Positions 63,766-64,000 of a stretch of 64,000 nucleotides of DNA are shown piece after piece. Both the position numbers and the translations under genes were made by a program. Position 1 is the first letter of the stretch, and each line of letters starts with the position of its first letter. The stretch is from NCBI RefSeq assembly GCF_000758545.1, contig NZ_CP009279.1, forward strand, positions 6,014,001-6,078,000. Reading direction: 5' to 3'. The notes beneath the pieces are model-generated. The model was not told where the DNA came from. It saw only the letters and a program-made list of their open reading frames with translations, and searched no databases. This DNA is from Paenibacillus sp. FSL H7-0737. GTDB lineage: Bacteria; Bacillota; Bacilli; Paenibacillales; Paenibacillaceae.

Positions 63766-63785
63766 ATAAAAGATATAAAGTTATA

Positions 63786-63862
63786 TGGTGGGCCTTGGTG
63801 GACTCGAACCACCGACCTCACCCTTATCAGAGGTGCGCTCTAACCAACTGAGCTAAAAGCCC
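63786..63862 (-). tRNA. tRNA-Ile (GAU)
   Basis: Anticodon GAT, acceptor GGGCTTT/AAGGCCC, CCA encoded. 20 bases from tRNA-Ala. Confidence 0.96.
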
Positions 63863-63906
63863 ATATAACATATATAACATTGTGAATCAACCAAAGAATG
63901 GTTGTC

Positions 63907-64000
63907 CGCTTGGCGGCGTCCTACTCTCCCAGGACCCTTCGGTCCAAGTACCATCGGCGCTGGAGGGCTTAACGGTCGTGTTCGGGATGGGTACGTGTGG
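63907..64000 (-). rRNA. rrf: 5S rRNA, second copy (cut by the window edge)
   Basis: The 3' 94 bases of a second 5S gene, nearly identical to the first (a few differences, for example TTGGCGGCGTCC against TTGGCAACGTCC). It lies 44 bases upstream of tRNA-Ile, so it is inside the 16S-23S spacer if the operon continues with 16S. Confidence 0.93.

Overview
The window looks like a chromosomal segment of a Paenibacillus-type firmicute. The reasons are a glmS ribozyme ahead of glmS, the cdaA-cdaR-glmM order, a sigW/rsiW pair, a YesM/YesN-type two-component system beside sugar-binding lipoproteins, many TTG/GTG starts with strong GGAGG ribosome-binding sites, and a PBSX (xkd)-type contractile tail locus. 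Almost everything lies on the minus strand. The genus is inferred from family resemblance; no database search was run.

Layout. (1) 1-14.2 kb is a mosaic of single genes: the 5' end of ahpC under a PerR-like operator cluster, two APH-fold kinases, a large secreted modular alpha-amylase with cre-like operators, small stress or unknown enzymes (LURP-one, SRPBCC, GNAT, DUF2199, S51 peptidase, isochorismatase-fold hydrolase, thioredoxin-reductase-like protein), and a TetR-aldo/keto reductase operon with an obvious palindromic operator. (2) 14.3-23.1 kb is a carbohydrate module: GH43 enzyme, two permeases and a binding lipoprotein behind a cre site, then a second binding lipoprotein with its own AraC-type response regulator and YesM-type kinase. 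(3) 23.3-35.4 kb is core physiology: glmS with its ribozyme, glmM, cdaR, cdaA (c-di-AMP and cell-wall precursor supply), rsiW, sigW and ppc. A 1.07 kb gene-free gap between sigW and ppc holds a long hairpin element and a series of palindromes. (4) 35.6-41.9 kb has a LysR regulator divergent from an ABC uptake operon (ATPase, lipoprotein, fused permease) that ends in a metallo-beta-lactamase/beta-CASP-like protein.

(5) 41.9-59.2 kb is the most interesting part: a complete contractile tail without any head. It encodes sheath, tube, a chaperone with a -1 frameshift extension, tape measure, LysM hub protein, baseplate proteins, several fibre proteins and a holin/endolysin lysis cassette. Control genes are an ArpU-type late regulator, a Cro/C1-type repressor and an ImmA-type protease. 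No terminase, portal, capsid or integrase is present, so this is best read as an R-type tailocin (phage-tail-like bacteriocin) island. (6) 59.2-64 kb is the 3' part of an rRNA operon read leftwards: a 5S gene, tRNA-Ile, tRNA-Ala, 23S, 5S and twelve further tRNA genes. A 5S copy lies upstream of tRNA-Ile/Ala/23S, which is an unusual order.

Three genes show start-codon or frame problems that deserve checking against reads: the isochorismatase-like gene (ATA where ATG is expected), the second sugar-binding lipoprotein (ACG where ATG is expected), and a lysis-cassette gene with a frameshift.
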